Assembly (NCBI GenBank): GCA_008638375.1
Contig: CM018051.1
Location: 7,346,418 to 7,410,417 of the forward strand
Direction: 5' to 3'
Length of the DNA stretch: 64,000 nucleotides
Source of the DNA: Nyssa sinensis
Lineage: Eukaryota; Streptophyta; Magnoliopsida; Cornales; Nyssaceae
Within the stretch, counting starts at the first letter, position 1; every line of letters begins with the position of its first letter. Below, in pieces: positions 41,601-53,600 of the stretch. A program made the translations under genes and the position numbers. The notes under the pieces are model-generated. The model saw nothing but the letters and a program-made list of their open reading frames with translations. It was not told the origin of the DNA and did not search any database.

Positions 41601-44600
41601 CCAATCCCGATCCATCCTCTCCCAGCAGCACCCCCATCCCCCAGGTCTAGAACAAAAGAGCAAAAGCTCAATAAACTAGCACCACACACACACACACTAC
41701 GAAGTACAGACATGCCAAAATGGTCGCTGTAGCATTGGCAAACATGCCAAAATCCATGTCAAATTTTTTTCTAAATATGTGCTGCTCGAACACATGACTG
41801 ACACACCTGGATAAATGATGGACACAGCCTGGCGGTTTCTAAAAAATTATGAAAAATAATGGAGTGAAATTATGATGAAATGGGATTTTTTGAAGTTTTT
41901 GCTGGTTTCAAGACAAGAGGGGGAGGGGTGAATTCTCAGCTACATATTCTTCCACATGTAAGGACCCATCAAGAAACAAAAGCGCACGAGCACACGTGTA
42001 TGTTTGTGTGTGTAAGAGAGAGAGAGAGGAGGAAGAAGAAGGGGAATGCTATAAATATAATGACTTTTAAGTTCTAATTGTTATATTTTGTTCCTGAATT
42101 TTACGAGTTTATATGACTTTGTGATGTTAAATTGCACGTCTTTTTTTTTATAGGTAACAAAATATATCATTAAAGGCCCGAGATGGGCAAAGAAGATACG
42201 AAAAACAAAGGCCAGCAAACATTAGTGGCTTAGTGTTAGACCCTTTTACACTTGACACGGCGGCTTGGGGCATGGGGAGGCATGTCCGGCCTTGGTGGCA
42301 TTGGCATGGGCATGAGGGAGGCATGCTATGCCTTGGAATAACATTCAGACTTGGAATGTTATTCAAGTGCGGAAAGGTATTTGGGACTTGGAATCTTATT
42401 CAAGAGTAGAATGAAATTCGGAAGTGGGAATGACTTTCCAGAGATGGGATATCTCAAAAATATTCTAAGTATTGGAGGGATACTTAGACGTTTAAGAGTT
42501 GGTGCAGCCGGTGGCTTGTGAACAGTTTGGTGCATGGCGGCCTTTGGCAAGACAGATGCACACAGGGGGAAGAACTGATGTTGCAAGTGGTTGTATCCAC
42601 TCCTGTCAGGTGGACAAATTGTCATTTGACATATATAGGGGGGAGTACCTCCTCGAAGCGCCCATGGGCGAGTGGCCTATGCGGCTAAGGAAGACCAAGG
42701 CGTGTGGGGGCATGGCTTGGCAATGAGGGCTAAGACGGAAGCTTGGGTTGGGTCAAGTGGTGCGTGGGTGCAAGACTGACAGCATACAGCCGTGTCCTTG
42801 AGTGTGGGCTCGGGGCTGGCAGTTGTGGCGCAAGGCAGTTGCAGAGCAGTTGCGCGGGGCAGTTGCTGGGCGCAAGGCAGTTGCTGAGCAGTTGCGCAGA
42901 GCAGTTGCTGGGCGCAAGGCAGTTGCAGGGCAGTTGCGGTGCAGTTGCGCAAGGCAGTTGCGGCGCAGGGCAGTTGCTGGGCGCAAGGCAGTTGCGGCGC
43001 AGGGCAGTTGTGCAAGGCAGTTGCGGGGCAGTTGCTGGGCGCAAGGCAGTTGCGGGCTGACAGAGGGCGCAAGGCAACTGCCTGCTATGCTGGCATGATC
43101 CAATGGCTCACATTGTGTGCGACAATGGATGCATGGATCCTCACAGGTGGCACGCTGATCCAAGGGCCCTTATTGTGTGCGGCAAAGTGAGGCACGGATC
43201 CTCACAGGTGGCGCGTATCCAAGGCTTCAGATAAGCCCTAGCAGTTGGGGCGCAACTGCACAGCACAGGTGGCAGCCTGTGACAAACCCTAGCAGTTGGG
43301 GGCAACTGCATGCCATGTGCATGTCACATGGAGCGGTTGAGATCTCTGCCTATATAAAGGGGGCAAGGTCTCTTGTATTAGACACAGAAGTGTATAGAGA
43401 GTTATACACAAGGGGTGTGGACGAATCTGTGAGGGAGAGTCTATTTTTGTAGCCTTTGGGCAAGTCCTTTGTATTCATATGAGTATATAGTGAATAAAAG
43501 GTTGGGAAGAGTTTCCTGTAAAGGGTTGTGTTCTCTGTGTGTGTCTCTATTCGTGTTTGCAATTGAATTGTGTGGACTCAACGGTGGTGGAATCCTATTC
43601 TAGGGGTTCTGTTTCCGTTGGGGGTTGCGTGGTTGGCTGGTCAAGGCAGGGGTCTTGACGCCGCACAGGGGCAAAAATTTGGGGGAAAAAGTTGACCCTG
43701 TGACACTTAGCCTTTACAAAAAATTTACAAAAGAGTTTATACTCGAGAAAAAGATTGCACATCTTATTATTATTATCGAGTTGATTCCATTAAATGATAC
43801 AATTTTTGTTTGATAGTACGATACACAAGCCCACTATGTCCCAATTGGGACTTGAACCCTCAACCTCCTCATTGGGAGGTGGATGTAATACCATTCAAGC
43901 TAACGCCTGATGGTAATTCCATTAAATGATACATGATTACAATTTGTGGTCTAATACTCTAGTAATTGACACACCCACTTTGTCCCATTTGAGACCCGAA
44001 CCCTCAACCTCCTCTTTGAAAGGTAGAGGAGATACCACTCAAGCTAATGCTTGGAAGAGAGTCTGTGAGAATTATAAGTGTGCAGTCCTGTATACATTCC
44101 ATGCATTTAGGTCACACCGCCTCCTTGGCATTTTTCTATACATTTATTATGTACTTGAGAGAGAAAGACAAATTAAAAGAAAAACACTTAAAGACATTAA
44201 AGGTCAGTTATAAAATGGAAAGGCCAGTATACCTTGAGAAGGTATAGCAAGTGTGAGTCAATATCCCAATTAGAGAAGGAGCAATCTGATGAAGTAATCA
44301 AACTACTAGTTGCTTTGTATGACAACAATCCTTCCGTTCCACCAAGAATCAATGATCTGATCGAACAGGCTACAGGAGAAGGATCTTCAATTGGACCACA
44401 CGATTTTATCAATTTCTGCAGCAATACTCGCCAACAAACATGAACAAAGAAACAACAATTGTAACACTATATGACAAGTCAAAATAAATATCTAGCAAGT
44501 GTTAGCTAACTAAATACTACACTTTTCGCATACTTAAAAAAACTGATACAGAAGCTTTTGACTAACCAAGAGCTTTTTGAGTTGGAGTTTAGCGCTGCTA

Positions 44601-47600
44601 ATCATGTCCAAAGTGATACTCGTAACCCTACCAGCAGCAGAAAGATCTCCCAATACAGATAATACTGCACACTGCCACAAAACCAGTAATAACTAAGACT
44701 CTATTACAAGTTTAGTATGCATATGCTCAAAAGTACAAGCCCAGTCCCCCAAAAATAAATAAATAAATAAACACAAACACACCACCAAGTCCAAGCATGC
44801 ACCTCGTATCTAGAAGCAACTTCATAAAAACGCAAGCGATGAAGCACGTAAGTTGCAAGAGAAGCGACATCATGACGCTGTTTTTGCAATAACAATTTCA
44901 ACAATTGATTATAACCTTCGCTGGTACCAGAAGGAACGTTTTCGTCTTCGCGAGGCCACCAACCAAGGAATCCTTCACACCCAATTGAATTACGAGTAGC
45001 TTGTTCAACGACTCCGAGTAACATTAATGTAACAGCACTAGAATTTTTCGTGCCACGACAAAAAACATATCCAAGCTGCTCCATGCCACCACCATTAACA
45101 AAATGAAAGCAGCTCTCTTTACCTAGAGCACAACAAGAGAGCCGCACTCAACCACAAAATGACATTCTTACTCTGAAAAGCAAGATACAAAATCAGTAAT
45201 CAATGCCTCTAATTTCAATACATACATATATATATATATATAAAGAGAGAGAGAGAGAGAGAGATCATTTTCACTTCTCTATTACAGTGAGTCAGGACAT
45301 GCAAGCATCTGAAACACACACAGAGGCTGACAGAATTAGAATCACCTGTGGAAGCTGAGGATGTCCATCATTTCCAGAATTCCTATTGAAACTGAAAAAA
45401 TGGCTTAAAATTTCCACTAGCTGTTTGGAACTAGCCAAATCAGCCTCAGATTCAAGAAACATGCTCTCTGCCAAGAGTTCGGCTGACGAATTTTCTGATT
45501 CATGTTTAATTCTTTTACAGATTTCCAGTAAGTCCTTTCTCGCCTCAGTAAAAACACAATGAGACTCTCCGTCATAATTTCTCAATCTTCCCTCTGGAGA
45601 TTGTTTCTGACTGATCACTCTGCAGTCAGTGGCATAAAAAGAGGCTGCTGACACAACAGAATTAACAACTTCATTGATTGCATCTTCAAGATTTGAAATC
45701 TCCAAAATCTTAAACGTCAGCAGTAAAAACTGCTTAATCTCAACAGAAACATCCAATGGAACAGCTTTTATAGATAATGTCTTTAGGGGAGATATTGATT
45801 CCTCGATTGTAAGTTTAGTAGCGAGTAATGCAGGTGGGAGGTCTTCAAGCTTTCCCTCAGTAGAGCAAACAATATTAGTCAAAGAGCTATCTAAATCAAC
45901 TTCAATGTTGAACTGCCCCAGATCTTCAGCTGTATTTCCATATATGACTAGTGTAAGGCTGCGGTAGCTGCCCCTTACAACCAAATGATTAGTTACTACA
46001 GCCTGCAACAAGTTAGTGAAGTACTTTCAACAAACATCAAAGTTAGAATACAGTATTTTCACTGAAAATAAACCAATAGCTCAATAAAAAGGGACAATTG
46101 GGAGAAGCACCATAAATTGGTTGAATTGAGGTAGAAAGTTAAAAACCACCTCAATAAAGAAGCCCATTGAAGAAACCAACCACCTAAACGAAGAGCCCCT
46201 TGAGAATCCAATTTACAAATTACAAACTGACCGATGAGTTATAAGGGAAAATAAGGGAGGGGTAGGAGGTGGGGGGACCATATAAATTGAGGAAATAGGC
46301 CACTCTGTCCCCAAAAGAAACATCTGAATTTGCCCTCAACAAATGAAAACATTTTTTTAAAAAAAGAATAGATGAGATTTATTTCATAGAAGTTATGCAT
46401 GGGTACTGTTGTTATATTTCTGTTTCAGGGTTAATAGTTTGCGCATCTTTTGATTATAGAATTTTATTTTGCATTGAATAAAAACACATAAATACTAACA
46501 AGCTCAAATAATCACAACTATCACAACTTTTCTGTAAGTCGTGATTTTCAAATTATAAGAAAGGCAGAAAAAGAAAATAAAAACATATACACATGTGGGC
46601 CTTGGCACAACGTTAAGAGGGATGACAACCAGGCAGGTTTTGGGCGGGGGACCCCTTCCCCAACCCCGCCCCGTGAAAAAAAACTTCCCCCCAAACCTGT
46701 TTAAACCCCGTGATAAGCAAGGACTGATCCCCATTGGGGTCCCATTTATTTTTAAACTTTAATTTATTTAATTATTTTATTAAATTAATTATCATTAACA
46801 TATTTTAAACAAAACGTTACATGCATTAAAATAAGAAATATGCATGTTAATAGAGAATTAGAATGACATTATTTTTTTTTCAAACATATAACTCTGTCAA
46901 GCTCCTAAACTTTTAATGAGTGACTAAAAAATATTATTATAAACATTGATTATGTAATACAAAACTCATTTATTATTTTATTTTATATAATCAGGGCAGG
47001 GCGGGGTGCCTTATTCCCAAACCCTAACGAAGTGATCTGTAGGTTACGGGTTCGATTCACAGAAACAATCCCCTAGATTGCAGAGGTAAGGCTACATAAA
47101 TCTAACCATGCCCAAACCCTACAATGGTGGGAGCCTCATGTACTATGTTTGCCCTTACACATGCAAGGGGGATTAAAATCAAGAATATGAAAATGCATGA
47201 GAATAACGACGCATCAACAGTTGAACAGCCTATACCATCAATAAAATGAAAATTTTTTCTAGGATGAAATCATTAGCCACCCACCAATGTATCAAAAAAG
47301 TTCGAGGGAGAAAAAAAGAATGGGGGTTGGGGGTGAGTGAATTGCCCACCAAAGAAAGAGCACATTAACTAAACATCAAGTTATTTCATGGACGAAAGAT
47401 TGCCTAATAACCATTCCTTAAAAATAGGAGAGCCACTTGGCTTTTGTAATAGTATATAAAGATTTTCCATTTCCGATTTGTTCACCAGCTATGAAGCACA
47501 TATACTTCTACAAAGTCACCATAAGGTATTGCATATGTATTGAATACCGATACTCATCAAATACCAGCCAATAGGTGTTTAAAAATAAATTTTTAAATTC

Positions 47601-50600
47601 CCAACACGTATCTGATATTTCTCAGATACTTTGAGACATGTTTGTCATATCTTGAACATTGAAGTTCGACATATTTAGTATAACATATGAAATATGAAGA
47701 AAAGTATAACAGAAATATCAAATATTTTGATTATTACTTAGAGAAGAAGAATTGAGAAATAATGTAAGCAAAGACGAAGAACTGAGATATAATGTAAGCA
47801 AATCATGTTGTATTTCGTCCTAAATCCACTTATTATGAGGGTGTTTGTATATTTTCAAGGGGAGAGGGGGGGGGGGGGGGGGGGTAGTCTTATTGGATAT
47901 TGCATTCCTAAGAAAGAAGGGTGATGTAGGACAAATATGGTGGCACTTGCCAAAAACATGTATATTGTTTCAGAGTTATTGAGAAAGAAGGGTGATGTAG
48001 GACAAATATGATGGTACTTGCCAAAAACATGTATATTGTTTCAGAGTTATTGTAGGATTCTTTAGTTTTCAATTTTGATTTATTTCTAATTTCTCTAGTT
48101 TCTTAGTTTTATTAGGATTAGTATAGGACATATAAGAATTAGTAATCTTTTACCTCTATATATACCATGCAATAGACAATCCCAAGGGATTGGCCGAGCA
48201 GTAAAGACTTGAGGATAAGATCCCAGGTCTCGAGTTCGAGCCTCCCCAAGGGGCCACCGAGGATTTATCAGGTCGTTAACTTCAGGGCCTCCAGGGATTA
48301 GTCTTCCACAATTGGGGGATACCAAGGGATTATCAAAAAAAAAAAATTATATATATATATATATATATATACACCATGTAATACTCTTATTATACAGTTT
48401 TTTTATCACTATTAATACAATTTTGAATTTTAGAGAATTTATTCTCTCGCTTGGGTCAATTGTTCCCCATAATGGGCATTAACGTTGGTCGTATCCATCC
48501 TTTCACATTTCCGTTCTGCGTCAATTCGTATCAGAACAAGGATTCGCTGTCTAACTAGATGACAATGTGGTGGAGACGGAATTAGAATTTCTTACAACGA
48601 ACATTCGTAGGAGACAATCAATTCCTCTTTTGGAATTTCAGATAGAAGAGAATCGCAAAGACAATAGGTATTGTACTAACAATGTACCTCGCAATCAACC
48701 TATTCGTGAACACGTTTCAATTCGGAAGGGTGTGCAAAATTACGAAAGACTTCCTGACATTGATGATAATTTTTATTTTGAACACTTTCATAATTGGATA
48801 CATAATTTAGATGATTGCCGTTATGGTATGAGACTTTCAGAAGAAAAAAAGTATATTTTTTGGCAGAAGATAAACTTATTGAATTAGTGAAAAGATGTTG
48901 GTCTAATTTACAAAGGCGCGGACAACGTAAAAAGTACATTCGTTCATGGCCAAGAATGATTAGATTATTGATGGATAGATTTTTGCCAAGAAATTGTTTG
49001 TACATTTTAGAAGATAAAAATATAAGCTAACTTAGGATTATATTAGAGTGACAAAACATATTATTAAGAATAAAGAAGAAACTCCAAAACCTATTCTTCA
49101 CACTAAAGGAAAGTACAAGAAAAATCTAAAGTGACTTCAACTAATAAGGTTGAAGATATTACAACGTTGAAAGTAGTGCACATCCTTATAGAGGAGGCTC
49201 TTGTCATCGAAAATACAAGTCAAGTTATTTCATTCCTTGAAGACGATCACAAGGAGTTGGAAGCAAATAAATTTGAATTTATTTCTATTGATGTTGCTTG
49301 AAACAGTTAGTGTTGATCAAGGATCAAAATTTCGTTTCGTAGTGTTGTTTCGGTCACCTAGAAAATGGAAACATTTCGGAAACGTTTCGAAAACATAGTG
49401 AAAATGATGGAAAAAATTAAAATGTATAGAAACACTTAGAAACATAAAGTAAAATATATGAATATGTGAAAATAAATATTATAATTAATTGAAAATGTTT
49501 TAGGGTACATGTCTATCCACACAAGAAGATACTAGGATAAAATTTTAAAAAAAAAAAACATAAATGTTAATTAGTCATTAATACCAAATAACTCTTTACT
49601 TACTAAAAACTAGTATAAAAGGTTTAAATCTAATTTCTTTATGTAATATGAATTTATTATATATTTTCTATAAACTATGCAAAATAATTATAAACTCTAA
49701 AATAATAAATATATATTGTGTAATATCCACGAATTAGATAATTTGACACAAGTTACATATAATATGATAAATAAAAATAAAATAATTTAGGCCTATTATA
49801 ATTAGTAACTAAGTATTAAAATAAATTATTTATCTACATTTTATTTCCACTATTTTTACTTTTCATTGTCTACTGTTTTTGAGGAAAAACAAAAATATCT
49901 TCTTATAATTTTAGATTTTAATCTTTCAATCTTCTTCATTTAAAAAAGAAATGGATATTATTTTTTACCAACTTCTAAAAATATTGCTAATACCAAAGAA
50001 ATGTTTCCATTGTTTCGGTATGTTTCTATGAAAACAACTTTGTTTCCACGGAAAAGTGTGAATTCCGGTATTTCAATAATGTTTCATTTCAGTTCACTAG
50101 GAAACAGAAACGCTTCGGGAGTTTCGATGGAAACGAAGCGAAATTAAATTTTGATCCCTGGATGTTGATGGTAAAAAAAAGAGTAATTTATTGAAAATCC
50201 TAGTAAAAAGGAGGAATTGACTGAAAATCCTATTGTGCAGGAAGAAGAAAAAGAAAGTTCTGAATTAATAGATCAAAGTGTGAATCTAGTGGCACCAATA
50301 AATTCTACAAATTCGTTTATGGAAGAGAAGGAACAAGAAATTCTCATGGAAGTAATCAATGTTAAAGATGAGAATGAACCTGAATTCGCAAACGATGATT
50401 ATGATAGTTACAAGAAGATTGAAATTGTAGTGATGGATCAAAACAATGATTTTTCCTGTTTTATCATAGGAGCATTATTGTCATCAAAACAAGAGCCTAA
50501 AATTTCATATTTCATAGTTTTTCGTTATTATTGAAAAAACTCAACTATTATTTCCAGGTTATGGACGAGTTCGAGATTGCGTTCATCTAGATAACTCGAG

Positions 50601-53600
50601 AACAAGTTTTTTTAAGTCGGGGGGAGCTTGGTGTAGGACAAATATGATACCTTCCAAAAACATGTATTTTGTTTCAAAGTTATTATAGGATTCTTTAGTT
50701 TTTAGTTTTGATTTATTCCTAATTTTTCTAGTTTCCTAGTTTTATTTGGATTAGTATAGGAAATATAGAAATTAGTAGTTTTCTATTTGATATAACAATC
50801 TTTTAGCTCTATATATACCATGTAATAGACTCTTTCTATACAATTTTTTATCACTATTGATACAGTTTCGAATTTTAAAGAAATTATTCTCTTGGTTGAT
50901 TGTTCCTCATTAGGTTGATTGTTCCCCGTTGTGGATATTGACATTGATCATATCCATCCTTTCACGTTTTCGTTCTGCGCCAAAGGGACAAATAACATAA
51001 AGAACTTTAGACCTATTAGCTTGGTGATGAGTGTGTATAAATTAATGGCCAAGGTTCTTTCTTTCAGATTGAGGGAGGTGATGGGCAGAATTATCCCCCC
51101 ATTTCAAAATGCATTTGTAAGGGAAGGCAAATTCTAGATGCATTTTTGATAGCTAATGAATGTGTAGACTCGAGAAGGAAGAGTAAAGGCAGGGGAGTGG
51201 TGTGTAAATTGGACATATAAATAGCTTATGACCATGTCAACTAGCGTTTTCTTCTCTTTTTGCTTGACAAAATGGGGTTTTGCGGAAATGGCGAGGATTC
51301 AAGCATGTATATCTTCAGTTTCTCTATCTGTTCTTGAGAATGGCTCCCCCAGTAGGCTTTTCCGGACTTCTCGTGGATTGAGACAGCATGACCCTTTTTC
51401 CCTTTTCTTGTTTGTTATTGTGATGGAGGCTATGAGTAGGATGTTGGATGGTTTCAAGGGGTTTATTGGGGTGCTTTGTTATTCATGATGGATGAGAAAG
51501 AGAAGTGGAGATATCTCACTTGCTATTTGCAGATGACACCATCATTTTTTGCGAGTCGGAGGAGATGCAACTTAGATACTTGAGGTGTATTGTAGTTTGC
51601 TTTGAGGTTGTTTCTGGGTTGAGGGTGAATCTTAGAAAAAGTGGGATCATTTTGGTAGGCAAAATGGGGAGGTAGAGATGTTAGCCTGGGCCTTGGGGTG
51701 TGGAGTGGGGAGATTTCCTTTGACATACTTGAGATCGCCTTTGGGAGCCTCTACTAAATAAGTGGTAGTTTAGGATTCAGTAGTTGAGAAATTCCATCAT
51801 CGCTTGGCAGAATGGAAGCAGCAATATCTTTCGAACGGAGGGAAATCACTCTTATAAAGAGTACTTTGACTAATCTCCCTACTTATTACATGTCCATTTT
51901 TCCTATGCCTGCATCGGTGGAGAAGAAATTAGAGAAGTTTCAGCGTGACTTTTTGTGGGGTGACAATGAAGATGATAGGAAGCAGCAGTATCTTTTGGAG
52001 GGAGGGAAACTACTTTGACTAATCTCCCTACTTATTATATGTCCCTTTTCCCATGCCCACATCAGTGGAGAAGAAATTAGAGAAGTTTCAACGTGACATT
52101 TTGTGGGGGTGACAAGGAAGATGATAGGAAGATCCATCTTGTTAGTTGGGATAAGGTAAAGATTCCTTTACATCGAGGGGGTATTCAGTCGAGCTCTCTT
52201 GGGGAAGTGGTTGTGGAGGTTTGCAATGGAGGAGCATGCTTTGTGGAAGGATGTTGTCTCAATTAAGTATGGATGTGAGAGGGGTGGATCTCAAAGGAAG
52301 TGCTAGAAGCTTAAGGATGTGGGGTTTGGAAGGCCATCTAGAAAGGAGAGGAGAATTTTTTTCAGTTCACTATGTTGGATGTAAGGAATGGGATGAGGGC
52401 TAAAGTTTTTATAAAGAAACATAGTGTTGCAATATGACTAGGAAGGAAAGGTTACCAAATCTCTCTGGTATAGCATCCCAAAAGGATGCCTTCATGGTGG
52501 ATTGTGTTGCCTTTGCAAAGGGGAATTTGGTTAGGAACCCTTGTTTTTGCAAGAATTTCTTTGATTAGGAGATTAGGGAAGTTGAGGAGCTCGTGTTGAT
52601 GTCAAGTAGGTCTGCTTTAAGCAAAGGAAGGGTGGGTGGTTTGGTTTGGACAGTGGATAGCAACAAAAAATTCCTTGTCCAATCGTATTATTAGTAGTTG
52701 GTGGGAACTAGAGAGGAGGAGTTTCCATGGAAGTCGATTCGTAGGTCCAGAGGGCCACTTAAAGCAGCGTTGTTTTCTTGGTCAGCAGCATAGGGTGCTA
52801 TCTTGACAGCAAATAACCTTCGCCGGATCTTCCTAGCCAGTGTTGCATCTGTAAATAGTAGGAAATGGTAGATCATCTTTTAGTACATTGTAGGGTGGCG
52901 AGGGATGCTTGGAACTTGATTTGTTGTTGTTTGGATGTTGTTGCATGTGTAAAGAGGAGGAAATGGTAGATCATCTTTTAGTACATTGTAGGGTGGCGAG
53001 GGATGCTTGGAACTTGATTTGTTGTTGTTTGGATGTTGTACATTGTAGGGTTATGCTAGCTTCAGTCGAGGAGTTTCTTTTGGGAAGGAGACGTAACCGA
53101 ATTCACAAGGAGTTGAGGAGTGCTCGAAGAACGACTCCCCTTTGTCTCGTGTGAAGTCTTTGAAATGAAGGAAATAGAATGACTTTTGAAGGGGTTGAGC
53201 AAGCTTCTTGGTGCTGCAAAGATAGTTTTTGCAGCTTCATTTCTTTTGGATCAATGAAGAATACCCGATGTATTTAAATCCTTTCTTAAATTTTTTGAAA
53301 GATTTTAGGCCTTAATTTTTGTAAGTCGGTCCCTTTTTTATTGTAATTTTTGGTGCACCCTTCTCAAGTGCCCTGTTTATAATACATGCTACTTTTTTAA
53401 AAAATAAATAAATATACGTGGATTAGTTGTTAACCTTTCATATGTTAATATTTTTTTCTTTTCTTTTCCTTTTTTTTTTTGAGGGGGTGTTGGGGAGTCA
53501 ATCCTAAGTGCCTTCAAGTCATTTTTTCAATAAATATTCTTTGGATATTATCCAATAACTCTACAATTTTCCACAACTTCAAACAGAGTTGTTACCAAAG

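Larger units (their letters stand above)
40816..44232 (-). other. VIR intron, 3.4 kb
   Basis: It contains a poly-C run near 41540-41552, the solo LTR (42234-43705) and two SINE heads on the minus strand (43836-43918 and 43975-44056). The stretch 40816-42233 shows nothing further I can name. Confidence 0.8.
47922..50982 (+). mobile_element. Non-autonomous Gypsy-type LTR retrotransposon
   Basis: The 5' LTR is 47922-48523 and the 3' LTR 50629-50982. Both start TGRTGTAGGACAAATATGAT and end TTCTGCGYCA. AAGGG is duplicated at 47917-47921 and 50983-50987. The primer-site-like TCGTATCAGAAC follows the 5' LTR, and a purine tract GGGGGGAG precedes the 3' LTR. The inner region holds a broken gag relic only ([37 protein letters not shown]). 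Protease, RT and integrase are absent. It is inserted in a LINE. Confidence 0.88.
47790..53400 (+). mobile_element. L1-type LINE ORF2 remnant, split by an LTR retrotransposon
   Basis: The left part (about 47790-47921) reads RVFVYFQGE then a G-run and FLRKKG, equivalent to the IPKKEG motif. The right part (50983-53400) resumes at once with [58 protein letters not shown] (RT active site at about 51515) and the zinc-binding end. It ends at about 53395 in an A-rich tail. Many frame breaks and two internal tandem duplications. Confidence 0.8.

Noticed and set aside
42499..43190. Many overlapping ORFs up to 136 codons on both strands
   Set aside because: All are translations of the GCAGTTGC minisatellite in the solo LTR; every frame stays open because of the repeat.
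45112..45125. A tiny intron GTAAAGAGAG restoring the VIR frame
   Set aside because: Ten bases is far too short for a spliceosomal intron. A one-base frameshift is the simpler reading.
48181..48260. A possible tRNA gene (A- and B-box-like sequence)
   Set aside because: The acceptor stem does not fold convincingly and the unit runs into a body with poly(A) and target duplication, so it is a SINE head.
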